A stretch of 64,000 nucleotides of DNA from Lachnospiraceae bacterium UBA7093 (GCA_002492465.1 DKYT01000007.1:1-64000); one strand, 5' to 3'. Numbered from the stretch's first letter, positions 39,101 to 48,025 are shown. Notes: generated by a model from the letters alone, not told the origin. Made by a program: numbers and translations.

Positions 39101-39138
39101 TTATGTAATAATTAGCATACCTGGATGTAACTTTTAGC
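39101..39138. repeat. 38-bp dispersed repeat, chromosomal copy
   Basis: This matches prophage positions 10526-10563 at 35 of 38 bases. Here it overlaps the stop codon of the LytTR gene. On the minus strand it continues as a short decayed frame (KVTSRYANYYINGHGKVFYV) similar to the remnant in the prophage. Confidence 0.7.
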
Positions 39139-39856
39139 ATTCTTCTTCCATAAAACTGATATAAAATTGCAACATTTTTTCTTTTTTGTCCCGGCTGACA
39201 GGCAGCACATCCCCGTTTCGCACCATGACGCGGCTGGGAAAAAATTGCTCGATTTGCCTTCCATTAACCAGATAAGATTGATGTATCCTGACAAATTGAT
39301 TGCTATAACCCTCCAGTATCTTTTCGATCCTATCCAATTTTTCATAGAAAGTATACTCCCTGCCGCTTTCCATCCTGATTTTAATAACACGTTTTTCACT
39401 GGCAAAATAAAGCACTTCCCCCAGGGAAATATTAACCGTTTTTCGGTTGGATTTAAAAAGAAAGCTTTCATGGGAAACCCGCTGTTCCCTTACAATTTTG
39501 TCCAGCACCTCATATACCTTCTCCTGCGCCACCGGCTTTTCAATAAACTGGCAGGGATAAACCTGAAACATCTGCTTGAAATACCGCTCATACTGAGACA
39601 CAAAGACAACGCTGAGCAGGCTGTTTCTCTCTCTGAGCCTGGCTGCTGTTTCCATTCCGTCTATTCCCTCCAACTCCACATCCATAAATACCGCCGTAAA
39701 GTCTCCCTCGACTTCCTGATCAAATAAGACCTCCTCCCCCTTTGCAAATTTTTTCAGCTGCACGTTAACCTGCCTTTGGCACGCCCAGCTTTCAATGGCT
39801 TCGGTCAGCCTTTCCACACAGACCGGAAGATCGTCGCACACCGCTATTCGTAACAT
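39134..39856 (-). CDS. Orphan LytTR-family response regulator
   Basis: This 240-residue protein has a receiver domain with VCDDLPVCVE, the phospho-acceptor in FTAVFMDVELEGIDGME, and FIEKPVAQEKV. The LytTR DNA-binding domain follows (KSNRKTVNISLGEVLYFASE, FYEKLDRIEKILEGYSNQFV, RIHQSYLVNGRQIEQFFPSR). It closely resembles the agr regulator at 36070. No kinase is adjacent; the unpaired kinase at 19081 is a candidate partner by elimination. Its stop falls within the 38-bp dispersed repeat, so its 3' end may have been altered by that repeat. Confidence 0.85.
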   Translation of the reverse strand: MLRIAVCDDLPVCVERLTEAIESWACQRQVNVQLKKFAKGEEVLFDQEVEGDFTAVFMDVELEGIDGMETAARLRERNSLLSVVFVSQYERYFKQMFQVYPCQFIEKPVAQEKVYEVLDKIVREQRVSHESFLFKSNRKTVNISLGEVLYFASEKRVIKIRMESGREYTFYEKLDRIEKILEGYSNQFVRIHQSYLVNGRQIEQFFPSRVMVRNGDVLPVSRDKKEKMLQFYISFMEEEC

Positions 39857-39933
39857 AAATTCCCCTTTCCCCTTTACACCTTCAATCCATAATCCCTGCC
39901 AGGCTGCAGGGCATGTTGTCTCCCACGAATCAA

Positions 39934-39970
39934 AAATGACTGTAAGCTTTTACCTGCCTTACAGTCATTT
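39934..39970 (-). terminator. Terminator after the DUF4190-like gene
   Basis: AAATGACTGTAAG (39934-39946) and CTTACAGTCATTT (39958-39970) form a 13-bp stem, followed on the minus strand by TTTTTGATTC. It lies after the stop at 40005. Confidence 0.85.
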
Positions 39971-40004
39971 CAAACCCTAAACTTATCTGCCGCCTACACT
40001 TATA

Positions 40005-40640
40005 TTAGAAAATAAGAAGCCCAACGGTCACCAAAATATTAAGAACCCACACAACGATCGCTGCGATCACGCCTATGGTACATAAAATTTTACCCGCTTT
40101 CGCCATTCCTGCCTTGCTGGAGCCCGATCCCATTCTTGCCCTGCTGTATCCCACAACTGCAAGCAAAATACTGATCAGCGGGATGATGAATGCAAAAATC
40201 AAACTTGCAATCCCCAAAACCAACGCCTGTACTGCTGCGGAACTGTTATCCACAGTCTGTACCGGAATAGGCTGGGCATTCTGTCCGCCGCTTTGTCCCT
40301 GACCAGGCTGCTGTCCCTCGGGGATCTCCTGCTGCAACGCGGTAAACAGCTGTTCAAGACTGTTTTTATAAGGTTTCTTCTGAAGAGTTCCTACGAATCC
40401 GTCCAGATTCCATTCTCCTCCGCCAGTGCCCTTCAACCATGCCTCCAGATGTAACGTACCGTTTATGTAAGACCATTTGAGGAACTTATACCCCTCCATC
40501 ATAGCGTCTCCCGCACGGTAAGCAGGTTCCCCCTTCCAGTCTGACATTGCAAACTGATTTTTCTGAAGATAATCGTTCATCATAAAGTTTACAAAATCAT
40601 CAGGCTTGTTCAAAACCAAATCTTTTACGTATCTTGCCAT
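40005..40640 (-). CDS. Membrane protein with DUF4190-like C-terminus
   Basis: This 211-residue protein has an N-terminal soluble domain (MARYVKDLVLNKPDDFVNFM, then WKGEPAYRAGDAMMEGYKFL, then LHLEAWLKGTGGGEWNLDGF), a Gln/Gly/Pro-rich linker (residues about 108-125) and two membrane helices (ALVLGIASLIFAFIIPLISI, ILCTIGVIAAIVVWVLNILV) in the DUF4190 style. The function is unknown. It is monocistronic, with its own terminator, and divergent from nrdD. Confidence 0.65.
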   Translation of the reverse strand: MARYVKDLVLNKPDDFVNFMMNDYLQKNQFAMSDWKGEPAYRAGDAMMEGYKFLKWSYINGTLHLEAWLKGTGGGEWNLDGFVGTLQKKPYKNSLEQLFTALQQEIPEGQQPGQGQSGGQNAQPIPVQTVDNSSAAVQALVLGIASLIFAFIIPLISILLAVVGYSRARMGSGSSKAGMAKAGKILCTIGVIAAIVVWVLNILVTVGLLIF

Positions 40641-40794
40641 TTTCCCTCTCCTTCATAAGAATAATCTTGATTTCATAAATAAATTATCATACTTTCTATT
40701 TTATGACAACCACTGTTTTTATTTTCACATTTATGCACAAATTATGATGGTAAAATTTATCTATTTTTTTCTTTCCAGATGTAACCATGGCTAC

Positions 40795-40868
40795 TTGATT
40801 ATTTTTCTGGGCACGCTATAATACTAGATATGGGTCTTTATAGCCATGTAAAGTACAAGATATAGGAG
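40795..40868 (+). promoter_or_regulatory. nrdDG promoter with two candidate NrdR boxes
   Basis: TTGATT (40795-40800), 16 bp, TATAAT (40817-40822) is a good promoter. Two similar sites, TACTAGATATGGGT (from 40822) and TACAAGATATAGGA (from 40854), are 32 bp apart, or three helical turns. This is the spacing of tandem NrdR boxes upstream of nrd operons. The first overlaps the -10 box, as expected for ATP/dATP-sensing repression. Assignment to NrdR rests on similarity to the AT-rich box pattern and gene context. Confidence 0.6.
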
Positions 40869-40876
40869 TGGATTAA

Positions 40877-43039
40877 ATGAACATTATCAAGCGAAGCGGT
40901 ATGGAAGTCACCTTTGACGCCATCAAAATTGAAGACGCCGTGCGAAAGGCAAACGCCAGCGTCCAGGAAAGCGACCGTCTTTCCGATGCCCAGATTAAAA
41001 CTGTGGTAGAAAACGTAACAGCCCTGTGCAGCCGCATGAAGCACAGCCCAAATGTGGAAGAGATACAGGATATGGTAGAGGAAGAAATTATGAAGCAGCA
41101 GACTTACAAGCTTGCTTCCAATTACATCACCTACCGCTATAAAAGAGAGCTTGTTCGAAAATCCAACTCTACAGATGAACAGATTCTTTCTCTGCTGGAA
41201 TGCAACAATGAAGAGGTTTTGCAGGAAAATTCCAATAAAAATCCCGTTGTCAACAGCGTACAGCGGGACTATATGGCAGGCGAGGTGAGCAAGGATATCA
41301 CCAGACGTTTTCTCCTCCCTGCAGATATTGTGGAAGCACACGAGAAAGGGTTAATCCACTTTCATGACGCAGATTATTTTGCCCAGCATATGCACAACTG
41401 TTGTCTGGTTAATCTGGAGGATATGCTTCAAAACGGCACCATTATCAGCGAAACCATGATCGAAAAACCCCGCAGTTTTTCCACCGCATGTAACATTGCC
41501 ACCCAGGCAATCGCTCAGATCGCCAGCTCACAGTATGGCGGACAAAGCATTACCTTGTCCCACCTTGCCCCCTTCGTGCAGGTCAGCCGTGAAAAATTCC
41601 GCCGGGAGGTCCGTCAGGAACTTGAAGCACAGGAAATGGAAGTCACAGATAAGTTAGTAGCTAAAATTGCAGAAATGCGGGTAAAGCGTGAGATCAGACA
41701 AGGGGTACAGATGATTCAGTATCAGGTGATCACCCTCATGACCACCAACGGACAGGCGCCTTTCGTCACCGTATTCATGTATTTAAACGAAGTACCCGAA
41801 GGACAGACCAGAGACGATCTTGCTCTGATCATCAAGGAAATGCTTCTTCAGCGGATCCAGGGTGTTAAAAATGAACAGGGCGTTTATATCACCCCTGCTT
41901 TTCCCAAACTGATTTATGTGCTGGAAGAAAACAATGTCTCCCCGGACTCCAAATATTGGGAGCTTACCCGTCTTGCCGCTAAATGTACCGCCAAGCGGAT
42001 GGTTCCCGATTATATTTCCGAGAAGATCATCAAAAAGCTGAAAAAGGGTAACTGCTATCCCTGCATGGGCTGCCGCTCTTTTCTCACCGTGTACCAGGAT
42101 GAAGAGGGAAAATACAAATTCTACGGAAGATTTAACCAGGGCGTAGTCACCTTAAATCTGGTGGATGTTGCCTGCTCCTCAAAGGGAAATCTTGAAAAAT
42201 TCTGGCAGATCATGGACGAACGGCTCACCCTCTGCCGCCGGGCGCTGATGTGCCGCCATGAACGGCTTAAGGGAACCCCTTCCGATGTGGCACCTATCCT
42301 ATGGCAGAACGGCGCTCTTGCACGATTGAAAAAGGGAGAAACCATCGATAAACTTCTCTATGGGGGCTATTCTACCATCTCGCTGGGTTATGCAGGCTTA
42401 TGCGAGTGCGTGCGCTACATGACAGGGAAATCCCATACCGATCCTGAGGCAACTCCCTTTGCCCTGGAAGTCATGCATCATTTAAACGATGCATGTAAAA
42501 AATGGGAAGCGGAAACAAACATTGCTTTCAGCCTCTATGGCACCCCCTTAGAGTCCACCACCTATAAATTTTCCAAATGCCTCCAGAAGCGTTTTGGGCT
42601 TATCCCCGGTGTAACCGACAAAAATTACATCACCAACAGTTATCACGTTCATGTAACGGAGCCCATCAATGCCTTTGACAAGCTTACCTTTGAGGCACAG
42701 TTCCAGGAGCTTTCTCCCGGAGGCGCTATCAGTTATGTGGAAGTACCCAACATGCAAAATAATCTGGATGCGGTTCTTGCCATTATGCAGCATATTTACG
42801 ATCATATTATGTACGCTGAACTGAACACCAAAAGCGACTATTGCCAGTGTTGTGGATATGACGGGGAAATCCGCATCATAGAGGATGAACATCATAAACT
42901 GGTCTGGGAATGCCCTAAGTGCGGCAATCGTGACCAAAATAAGATGAATGTGGCAAGACGAACCTGCGGCTATATCGGAACCCAATTCTGGAATCAGGGG
43001 CGTACTCAGGAAATCAAAGAACGAGTGATGCATCTTTAA
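40877..43039 (+). CDS. nrdD: Anaerobic ribonucleoside-triphosphate reductase
   Basis: This 720-residue enzyme reduces ribonucleotides to deoxyribonucleotides without oxygen. The N-terminal ATP-cone (MNIIKRSGMEVTFDAIKIED, then YKLASNYITYRYKRELVRK) senses dATP/ATP. The catalytic barrel includes YPCMGCRSFLTVY. The C-terminal zinc site is CQCCGYDG with CPKCGN. The glycyl-radical site is in RRTCGYIGTQFWNQGRTQEI. Length is normal. A single transcript with nrdG is expected, as 44 bp separate them. This gene is strong evidence of anaerobic life. Confidence 0.97.
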   Translation: MNIIKRSGMEVTFDAIKIEDAVRKANASVQESDRLSDAQIKTVVENVTALCSRMKHSPNVEEIQDMVEEEIMKQQTYKLASNYITYRYKRELVRKSNSTDEQILSLLECNNEEVLQENSNKNPVVNSVQRDYMAGEVSKDITRRFLLPADIVEAHEKGLIHFHDADYFAQHMHNCCLVNLEDMLQNGTIISETMIEKPRSFSTACNIATQAIAQIASSQYGGQSITLSHLAPFVQVSREKFRREVRQELEAQEMEVTDKLVAKIAEMRVKREIRQGVQMIQYQVITLMTTNGQAPFVTVFMYLNEVPEGQTRDDLALIIKEMLLQRIQGVKNEQGVYITPAFPKLIYVLEENNVSPDSKYWELTRLAAKCTAKRMVPDYISEKIIKKLKKGNCYPCMGCRSFLTVYQDEEGKYKFYGRFNQGVVTLNLVDVACSSKGNLEKFWQIMDERLTLCRRALMCRHERLKGTPSDVAPILWQNGALARLKKGETIDKLLYGGYSTISLGYAGLCECVRYMTGKSHTDPEATPFALEVMHHLNDACKKWEAETNIAFSLYGTPLESTTYKFSKCLQKRFGLIPGVTDKNYITNSYHVHVTEPINAFDKLTFEAQFQELSPGGAISYVEVPNMQNNLDAVLAIMQHIYDHIMYAELNTKSDYCQCCGYDGEIRIIEDEHHKLVWECPKCGNRDQNKMNVARRTCGYIGTQFWNQGRTQEIKERVMHL

Positions 43040-43083
43040 TCCTTTTCGGTCAAAGCTGTATTGTCAAAAAGAAAGGAACACCG

Positions 43084-43602
43084 ATGAAATACGCGGATAT
43101 CAAATATTACGATATTGCAAACGGGCTGGGCGTAAGAACCAGCCTGTTTGTCTCAGGCTGTACCCACAGGTGCAAAGGCTGCTTTAATGAAATTGCCTGG
43201 GATTTTAATTACGGAAAAGAATTTACGGAAAAAACCATAGAAGAGATTCTGAATTCTCTTGAACCTAAATATATAAAAGGGCTTTCCCTTTTGGGCGGCG
43301 AGCCTATGGAGCCGTCCTCCCAGCGGGCGCTCCTCCCCCTGCTCCGGCAGATGAAGAAGCGTTTCCCTCAAAAAGATATCTGGTGCTATACCGGCTATAC
43401 TTACGAACCTGACCTGCTGAACCCCAATGGGAGGGCACACTGCGAAGTCACCGACGAGTTTTTAAGCTATATTGACATTTTAGTGGACGGCGAGTTCGAC
43501 CAGTCCCTCCACGACATCAGCCTGAAATTCCGGGGCAGCCGCAATCAACGGCTTCTCCAGATCCAACAGGAAGGCTGCCCTCCGTTATCTTTGGATTCTT
43601 AA
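43084..43602 (+). CDS. nrdG: Anaerobic ribonucleotide reductase activating enzyme
   Basis: This 172-residue radical SAM protein has the iron-sulfur motif CTHRCKGC near residue 26 and the SAM-binding GLSLLGGEPME. It generates the glycyl radical on NrdD using S-adenosylmethionine. It starts at ATG 43084, 44 bp after nrdD, with AAAGGAACACC upstream. It ends tail-to-tail with the ABC permease gene (4-bp overlap), with no terminator between them. Confidence 0.95.
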   Translation: MKYADIKYYDIANGLGVRTSLFVSGCTHRCKGCFNEIAWDFNYGKEFTEKTIEEILNSLEPKYIKGLSLLGGEPMEPSSQRALLPLLRQMKKRFPQKDIWCYTGYTYEPDLLNPNGRAHCEVTDEFLSYIDILVDGEFDQSLHDISLKFRGSRNQRLLQIQQEGCPPLSLDS

Positions 43603-44294
43603 GCAAGACCGCATTTTTTGTAAGCATATCTGAAAACAAGCAGTGCTGCAAGCATATTGACGGCAATTACAAAAATATTTTCAAAGCCTATGCGAAACGC
43701 CCCTACGCGCCCCAGCAAAATTCCCACCTGCTGTGAGTAGGCAAATCTTGCCACTTTTTGAATGGTCTCATTAAATCCGGCAAGCATGGGGAGAAAAGCA
43801 AAGATCAACATAACGGGTACCATCAACGAGGTCGCCATCATCTGATTCCGGCTCAACGTGCCGATCGCCGCGCCAATTAAAAGGGAGGTTAAAATTCCCA
43901 CCGCCATAATTCCCAGGAATACGGCAAGGCTTCCTCCCTGATAGTTTCCCGCCATTCCCAGAACCAGCGCCCCCACCATACAGGCAAGCCAAATATAACA
44001 TCCGACTCCCAGCAGATACTCCCCCGGTTTCACGCCGGACATCATCAGAACCCTCAGGGTATTCTTTTCTTTTTCCTCGGCTATCACTGCGGCAACGCTG
44101 ACAAGAGGCGCCATTCCCACATACATTGCGGAAAACATATTGGCAAAATACCCCGAAGGCAGTCCGTCTACTTTGATCGCCTTTTCCATAATGACAGCCA
44201 TCAGGGGAAACATCACGAACTGAATAAGAGTTTCCTTATTTTTCAAAGTATCCTTGATCTGTTTCCAAAAAACCGCCGCTATATTTGTCATCAT
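43599..44294 (-). CDS. ABC-2 type transporter permease
   Basis: This 231-residue protein has six predicted membrane segments of the ABC-2 type (FVMFPLMAVIMEKAIKV, then APLVSVAAVIAEEKEKNTLR with the typical coupling-helix motif, then VGALVLGMAGNY, VFLGIMAVGILTSLLIGAAI, MVPVMLIFAFLPMLAGF, IAVNMLAALLVFRYA). It pairs with the ATPase ending 1 bp upstream. Substrate unknown; LytTR-DUF3021 linked transporters often relate to peptides, bacteriocins or envelope stress. Confidence 0.88.
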   Translation of the reverse strand: MMTNIAAVFWKQIKDTLKNKETLIQFVMFPLMAVIMEKAIKVDGLPSGYFANMFSAMYVGMAPLVSVAAVIAEEKEKNTLRVLMMSGVKPGEYLLGVGCYIWLACMVGALVLGMAGNYQGGSLAVFLGIMAVGILTSLLIGAAIGTLSRNQMMATSLMVPVMLIFAFLPMLAGFNETIQKVARFAYSQQVGILLGRVGAFRIGFENIFVIAVNMLAALLVFRYAYKKCGLA

Positions 44295-45140
44295 TTATAC
44301 AAATCTCCTTCCTGTCAATTCCATAAACACCGTTTCAAGGCTGGGCTCTGTTGAATGAATCGTCTCCAGCTTCTCCTTTTCCAGATAATCCTTTAGAATC
44401 TCCGCCGCCCTTCTGTCGTTGGGCAGTTCCACCAGTTCTCCATCATAAAGCCGTATTTGCAGTTTCTTTTGATGATTATATCTCCTGCACACCTCCTCAG
44501 GCTCGCCGTACTCCACGATGTTCCCCTCGTTTAACAGCGCCACATGATCACAGAGCTTGTATGCCTCCTCCATGTTATGGGTGGTTAAAAAGACCGTTGC
44601 CCCTCTCCTTTGCTCCTCCCGTATCAGCTTGTGAATTTCCGCCGCGGTCGCCGGATCCAGTCCGGTAGTAGGCTCATCTAAAAACAGCACCTCCGGCTCC
44701 GAAAGAAACGCCCTTGCAAGAGAAAGTCTGCTGCGCATTCCTTTGGACAGCTTTGCCGCCATGCATTTTCTGTCCTCAAACAGCCCTGTTTTTTCCAACG
44801 CCATCTTTATCCGTTTCTCCTCCGCTCCGTATATCTTGGCAAACAATTTCAGATTATCATAGCAGGAAAGCCTTTCATATAACCCGAACTGATCCATCAT
44901 CATGCCCAGCCTTTGATGCACCTCCTGAATTTTTCTGGTATTTCTGCCCAAGAGCAGAGCATTCCCTCCTGTCTGCTCCAACTGTCCTGTAAGTATTTTG
45001 ATCAGCGTCGTTTTCCCCGCCCCGGAAGGACCCAGCAATCCGAATATCTCACCTCTGGTGACTTTCAGGTCGATTCCTCTGAGCACCTCTTTCTCTCCAA
45101 ATTTCTGAACAATATGTTCCATTTCAATTGCATATTCCAT
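44295..45140 (-). CDS. ABC transporter ATP-binding protein
   Basis: This 281-residue ATPase has Walker A GPSGAGKTT, the signature SKGMRSRLSLARAFLS (a KGMR variant of LSGGQ), Walker B VLFLDEPTTGLDP and the H-loop TTHNME. The C-terminal extension after 215 is typical of drug or lantibiotic exporters of the DrrA/BcrA type. Its ATG overlaps the end of the DUF3021 gene by 17 nt. It powers the permease at 43599. Confidence 0.93.
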   Translation of the reverse strand: MEYAIEMEHIVQKFGEKEVLRGIDLKVTRGEIFGLLGPSGAGKTTLIKILTGQLEQTGGNALLLGRNTRKIQEVHQRLGMMMDQFGLYERLSCYDNLKLFAKIYGAEEKRIKMALEKTGLFEDRKCMAAKLSKGMRSRLSLARAFLSEPEVLFLDEPTTGLDPATAAEIHKLIREEQRRGATVFLTTHNMEEAYKLCDHVALLNEGNIVEYGEPEEVCRRYNHQKKLQIRLYDGELVELPNDRRAAEILKDYLEKEKLETIHSTEPSLETVFMELTGRRFV

Positions 45141-45645
45141 TAAAATTTTCCTCCATTCTCCCTTTTTCCTCCTGCTGTGTCTGCTTTTTAAGGCGCTCCA
45201 GTGCCTCCTCCATCCGCCGGTTTTCCGTCCGTTCCTTTAGCGCCGTCACTCCAAGGCTTATCACAAAGCTAATCCCGAAGGAGCCAAAAAACATAACCCA
45301 GCAAAGCCATTCTCCAATGGGAAACCACTGAAAGTACCAAATATACACCATCATAATAATAAGCACGGAGCCGATCATGCAGCAGGTTCTGAACGGAACC
45401 CCCTTGTTTTTAATGACAATATCCGTAAAAAACAGGAAGCGAACCAATGTGATCCATACCGAAACGGACAAAAACTGCACCATGGTGCTAAGCCTGATTC
45501 CTTCCTTTCCCAGGGCAAATATACTGGAAAATTCCTTGGCATCCTCTCCAAATAAAAGGCACAAAATATTCAGTACAATGACAGTGAATCCAAATATTTT
45601 CATGACCTGCTCTATATATTCAATGATCGTTTTTCTCTCCTCCAT
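45124..45645 (-). CDS. DUF3021 family membrane protein
   Basis: This 173-residue protein has four membrane segments (KIFGFTVIVLNILCLLFG, LSTMVQFLSVSVWITLVRFL, CMIGSVLIIMMVYIWYFQW, LCWVMFFGSFGISFVISLGV) followed by a charged tail (LKERTENRRMEEALERLKKQ). DUF3021 proteins are usually encoded right after a LytTR regulator, as here, and are thought to hold that regulator inactive at the membrane. The stop of the LytTR gene and the ATG at 45645 are adjacent. Confidence 0.85.
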   Translation of the reverse strand: MEERKTIIEYIEQVMKIFGFTVIVLNILCLLFGEDAKEFSSIFALGKEGIRLSTMVQFLSVSVWITLVRFLFFTDIVIKNKGVPFRTCCMIGSVLIIMMVYIWYFQWFPIGEWLCWVMFFGSFGISFVISLGVTALKERTENRRMEEALERLKKQTQQEEKGRMEENFNGICN

Positions 45646-46086
45646 TTATTTCACCCCCAGTTTCTTTTTCAATTCTTCCGCATACCCTCTGGAAACCATA
45701 AGCTGTTCCCCATTCTCCAGCGTAACTCTGATTTTTCTGTTGATATCCGCTTTTAACGACTTAATATATCGAAGCTGCACCAGACAAGATTTACTCGCCC
45801 TGAAAAAACCGCATTCGCACAGCTGCCATTCCAGCTCATAGAGCTTTAATTTGGATTCGTAAACCCCTTCGCCTGTATAAATGAAAGTTTTCCGGTCCAC
45901 CGCGTCAATGTAAATTACTTTGGACACATCCAACAGGTAAATTTCGTCTCCCTTCATTGCCGTCAGCTGTCTGTCGAGAACCCGCAGTGTGGCAAGTATC
46001 TTTTCAATTTCCGGCGTCAGCCTGCTGCAGGAGATTATGATCTCCGTATCCTTTATCTTTTCGTCTACCTGAATTCCTATTTTCAC
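45646..46086 (-). CDS. LytTR DNA-binding regulator paired with DUF3021
   Basis: From GTG 46086, with GAGGGAGA upstream, the protein is 146 residues. It has a short N-terminal region and one LytTR domain (EIYLLDVSKVIYIDAVDRKT, then YELEWQLCECGFFRASKSCL, then IKSLKADINRKIRVTLENGE, then LMVSRGYAEELKKKLG). No receiver domain is present, so its activity is set by protein contact, presumably with the DUF3021 protein. It probably drives this four-gene unit. The longer frame to 46164 lacks a site. Confidence 0.88.
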   Translation of the reverse strand: MKIGIQVDEKIKDTEIIISCSRLTPEIEKILATLRVLDRQLTAMKGDEIYLLDVSKVIYIDAVDRKTFIYTGEGVYESKLKLYELEWQLCECGFFRASKSCLVQLRYIKSLKADINRKIRVTLENGEQLMVSRGYAEELKKKLGVK

Positions 46087-46183
46087 GGTCTCTCTCCCTC
46101 TTTCCTTCCAAAACATAGCATACCCCGGACTTCCAGGCAAGACGCCTGAACGCATGTTGCCCATATGGCTGCATCAAATGCCA

Positions 46184-46226
46184 AAAGACGCCGCAAATCA
46201 TCTTCCCAACGATTTGCGGCGTCTTT
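46184..46226 (-). terminator. Terminator after the epimerase-like gene
   Basis: AAAGACGCCGCAAATC (46184-46199) and GATTTGCGGCGTCTTT (46211-46226) form a perfect 16-bp stem with an 11-nt loop, directly after the stop at 46227. Confidence 0.85.
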
Positions 46227-47081
46227 CTATGCCGTTATATAACGATACAACGCCCATACGGTATCTTGAAAAAATATCCCCGCTCTTTCCGCCTTTCCCG
46301 TATCCATAAGCATATTGCGCACGATTCCATCCTCCCGGCGGCAAATCAGTTCTTTCTTTTCAAGCAGGGCAAAGGTCCGCCCGATCATTTCATACATATT
46401 TTCCGTAGAGGTGCTTCCAAAATTATAAACCCCCGGCGAAAGCGTCCATGCTTTCTCCATATTTTCAAGAATCTCTCTCACATCTGTAATGCCTCTGCTG
46501 GTATTCTGAAAAACCTGCTGCCTCCGCCCCTCGCAAAAAGCCGCCTTCAGATTTTCTGCAAACATTCCCTTCTGTTTGTTCCGGTCTGCTTCATCCGGCA
46601 CGTCATACATCAGCGTAAGGCGCAAAATAACGCTGTCCGGATTTTCATTCAGGCATACCTTCTCCGCCTGCAGTTTGTGCTGCCCGTAAACCGGCAAGGG
46701 CTTCAATACCTCTTCTTCCCTATGAGGCAAATAATAGGTTTCTCTATTTTTCTCCGTCAGACTTTCTATATACACCTGATCCGAGCTGCAGAAAATCATC
46801 CTTGCATGAAACCTGGCACAGTACCTGGCGAGATTTTGCGTTCCCAGCACATTCACCTGAAACGACTTTTCAGGATCTCTTTCACATTCCGCCACATCGG
46901 AGACTGCGCCGCAGTGAATCACCACCTCCGGTTCAAATTTTCCAAAAACATCCTCCACCTGTTCTTCAAGGGTAAAATCCATATTATCGCGGTATGCGGC
47001 ATAGACCTTATGCTTTTTTTCATAGGCTTTCACCAATCTTTTTCCAAGATAGCCCCCTGCGCCTGTAATCAGAATCCTCAT
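46227..47081 (-). CDS. NAD(P)-dependent epimerase/dTDP-rhamnose reductase-like (RmlD-type SDR)
   Basis: From ATG 47081 the protein is 284 residues. The extended SDR motif is MRILITGAGGYLGKRLVKAY, with VVIHCGAVSDVAECERDPE and a catalytic YGQHK. The FCSSDQVYIES segment is typical of RmlD/sugar-nucleotide reductases. It would reduce or epimerise a nucleotide sugar or related compound; the substrate is unknown. It lies about 70 bp downstream of the radical SAM gene on the same strand, and both end at the terminator near 46200. Confidence 0.75.
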   Translation of the reverse strand: MRILITGAGGYLGKRLVKAYEKKHKVYAAYRDNMDFTLEEQVEDVFGKFEPEVVIHCGAVSDVAECERDPEKSFQVNVLGTQNLARYCARFHARMIFCSSDQVYIESLTEKNRETYYLPHREEEVLKPLPVYGQHKLQAEKVCLNENPDSVILRLTLMYDVPDEADRNKQKGMFAENLKAAFCEGRRQQVFQNTSRGITDVREILENMEKAWTLSPGVYNFGSTSTENMYEMIGRTFALLEKKELICRREDGIVRNMLMDTGKAERAGIFFQDTVWALYRYITA

Positions 47082-47152
47082 TTCAAAACAGCCCTCCATT
47101 TTCTGTATCATATCTTTTCTTTTTATATCCCCGTTGCCAGCTAAATTGGAGT

Positions 47153-48025
47153 TCACATAAACAGACTGAGCTGCTCATAAGTTTCCTTTTCCGGGAATGT
47201 ATGAAGATACTCAAAAAGTAACTCCTTATCGCTTATTATGCCATGTTCTCTGCATATACTGCGAAACAGCTTCATAAGTTCCCTGTTTTTATCGCTTGCA
47301 ATTTCATAGGCATATCCGTATTTGCGCTGGTACACTTCCTTCAAGCCGGGAAAATGCCGGTCCAGCGCCCTATAAAAATATTCCCGGTTTCCCTCCCGCA
47401 GGGTAAGCCCGATACCAAAGCAGATAATGCCGTAAACCTCCGCACGAATGCAATAATCTAAAATTCCCTCCAGATTTTCCTTTGTTGCATTGATAAAAGG
47501 AAGAAAGGGCGACATCCAGACCACCGTTGGAATCCCGTTGTCCCTGAAAACCTGCAATGCCTCAAACCGTTCTCTGGTGGTAGAAACCTCAGGCTCCAAT
47601 ATTCTGCACAACTCTTCATCATAGGTAGTCAGCGTCATCTGCACCACGCATTTTGCCTTTCCGTTGATCCTTTTCAGCAAATCCAGATCTCTTAAAATTC
47701 TGTCCGACTTGGTCTGAATTGCAACTCCAAATCCATACCTTTCTATGATCTCCAGACATTTCCTGGTCAGTCCCAGTTCTTCCTCACAGTGCATGTAAGG
47801 ATCGCACATAGCTCCCGTTCCGATCATGCACTTTTTCCGTTTTGAACGCAGCGCCTTCTCAAGAAGCTCCGGCGCATTCTGCTTTACCTCTATATCTTCA
47901 AAAGCATGATCCATCTGATAACATTTGCTGCGGCTGTCACAGTAAATGCAGCCGTGGGTACAGCCTCTGTAAAGATTCATACCGTTTTTTGCCGATAAAA
48001 TTCCTTTTGCATCTACAAAGTGCAT
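47153..48025 (-). CDS. SplB-like radical SAM protein
   Basis: This 290-residue protein has the radical SAM cluster in YRGCTHGCIYCDSRSKCYQM near residue 20. MIGTGAMCDPYMHCEEELGL and AIQTKSDRILRDLDLL follow. This is the Rv2578c/SplB-like subfamily, related to spore photoproduct lyase but lacking its full length; many members have unknown substrates. It belongs with the epimerase-like gene on one transcript. It is divergent from the zinc-ribbon gene at 48153. Confidence 0.8.
   Translation of the reverse strand: MHFVDAKGILSAKNGMNLYRGCTHGCIYCDSRSKCYQMDHAFEDIEVKQNAPELLEKALRSKRKKCMIGTGAMCDPYMHCEEELGLTRKCLEIIERYGFGVAIQTKSDRILRDLDLLKRINGKAKCVVQMTLTTYDEELCRILEPEVSTTRERFEALQVFRDNGIPTVVWMSPFLPFINATKENLEGILDYCIRAEVYGIICFGIGLTLREGNREYFYRALDRHFPGLKEVYQRKYGYAYEIASDKNRELMKLFRSICREHGIISDKELLFEYLHTFPEKETYEQLSLFM

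Noticed and set aside
38474..39115. Rightward open frame across palindromic element copy 2
   Set aside because: The translation repeats the palindrome arms in both orientations and has no start signals; treated as non-coding.
46266..47144. Long rightward frame opposite the epimerase-like gene
   Set aside because: Shadow frame; the minus strand carries a convincing SDR motif and active site.
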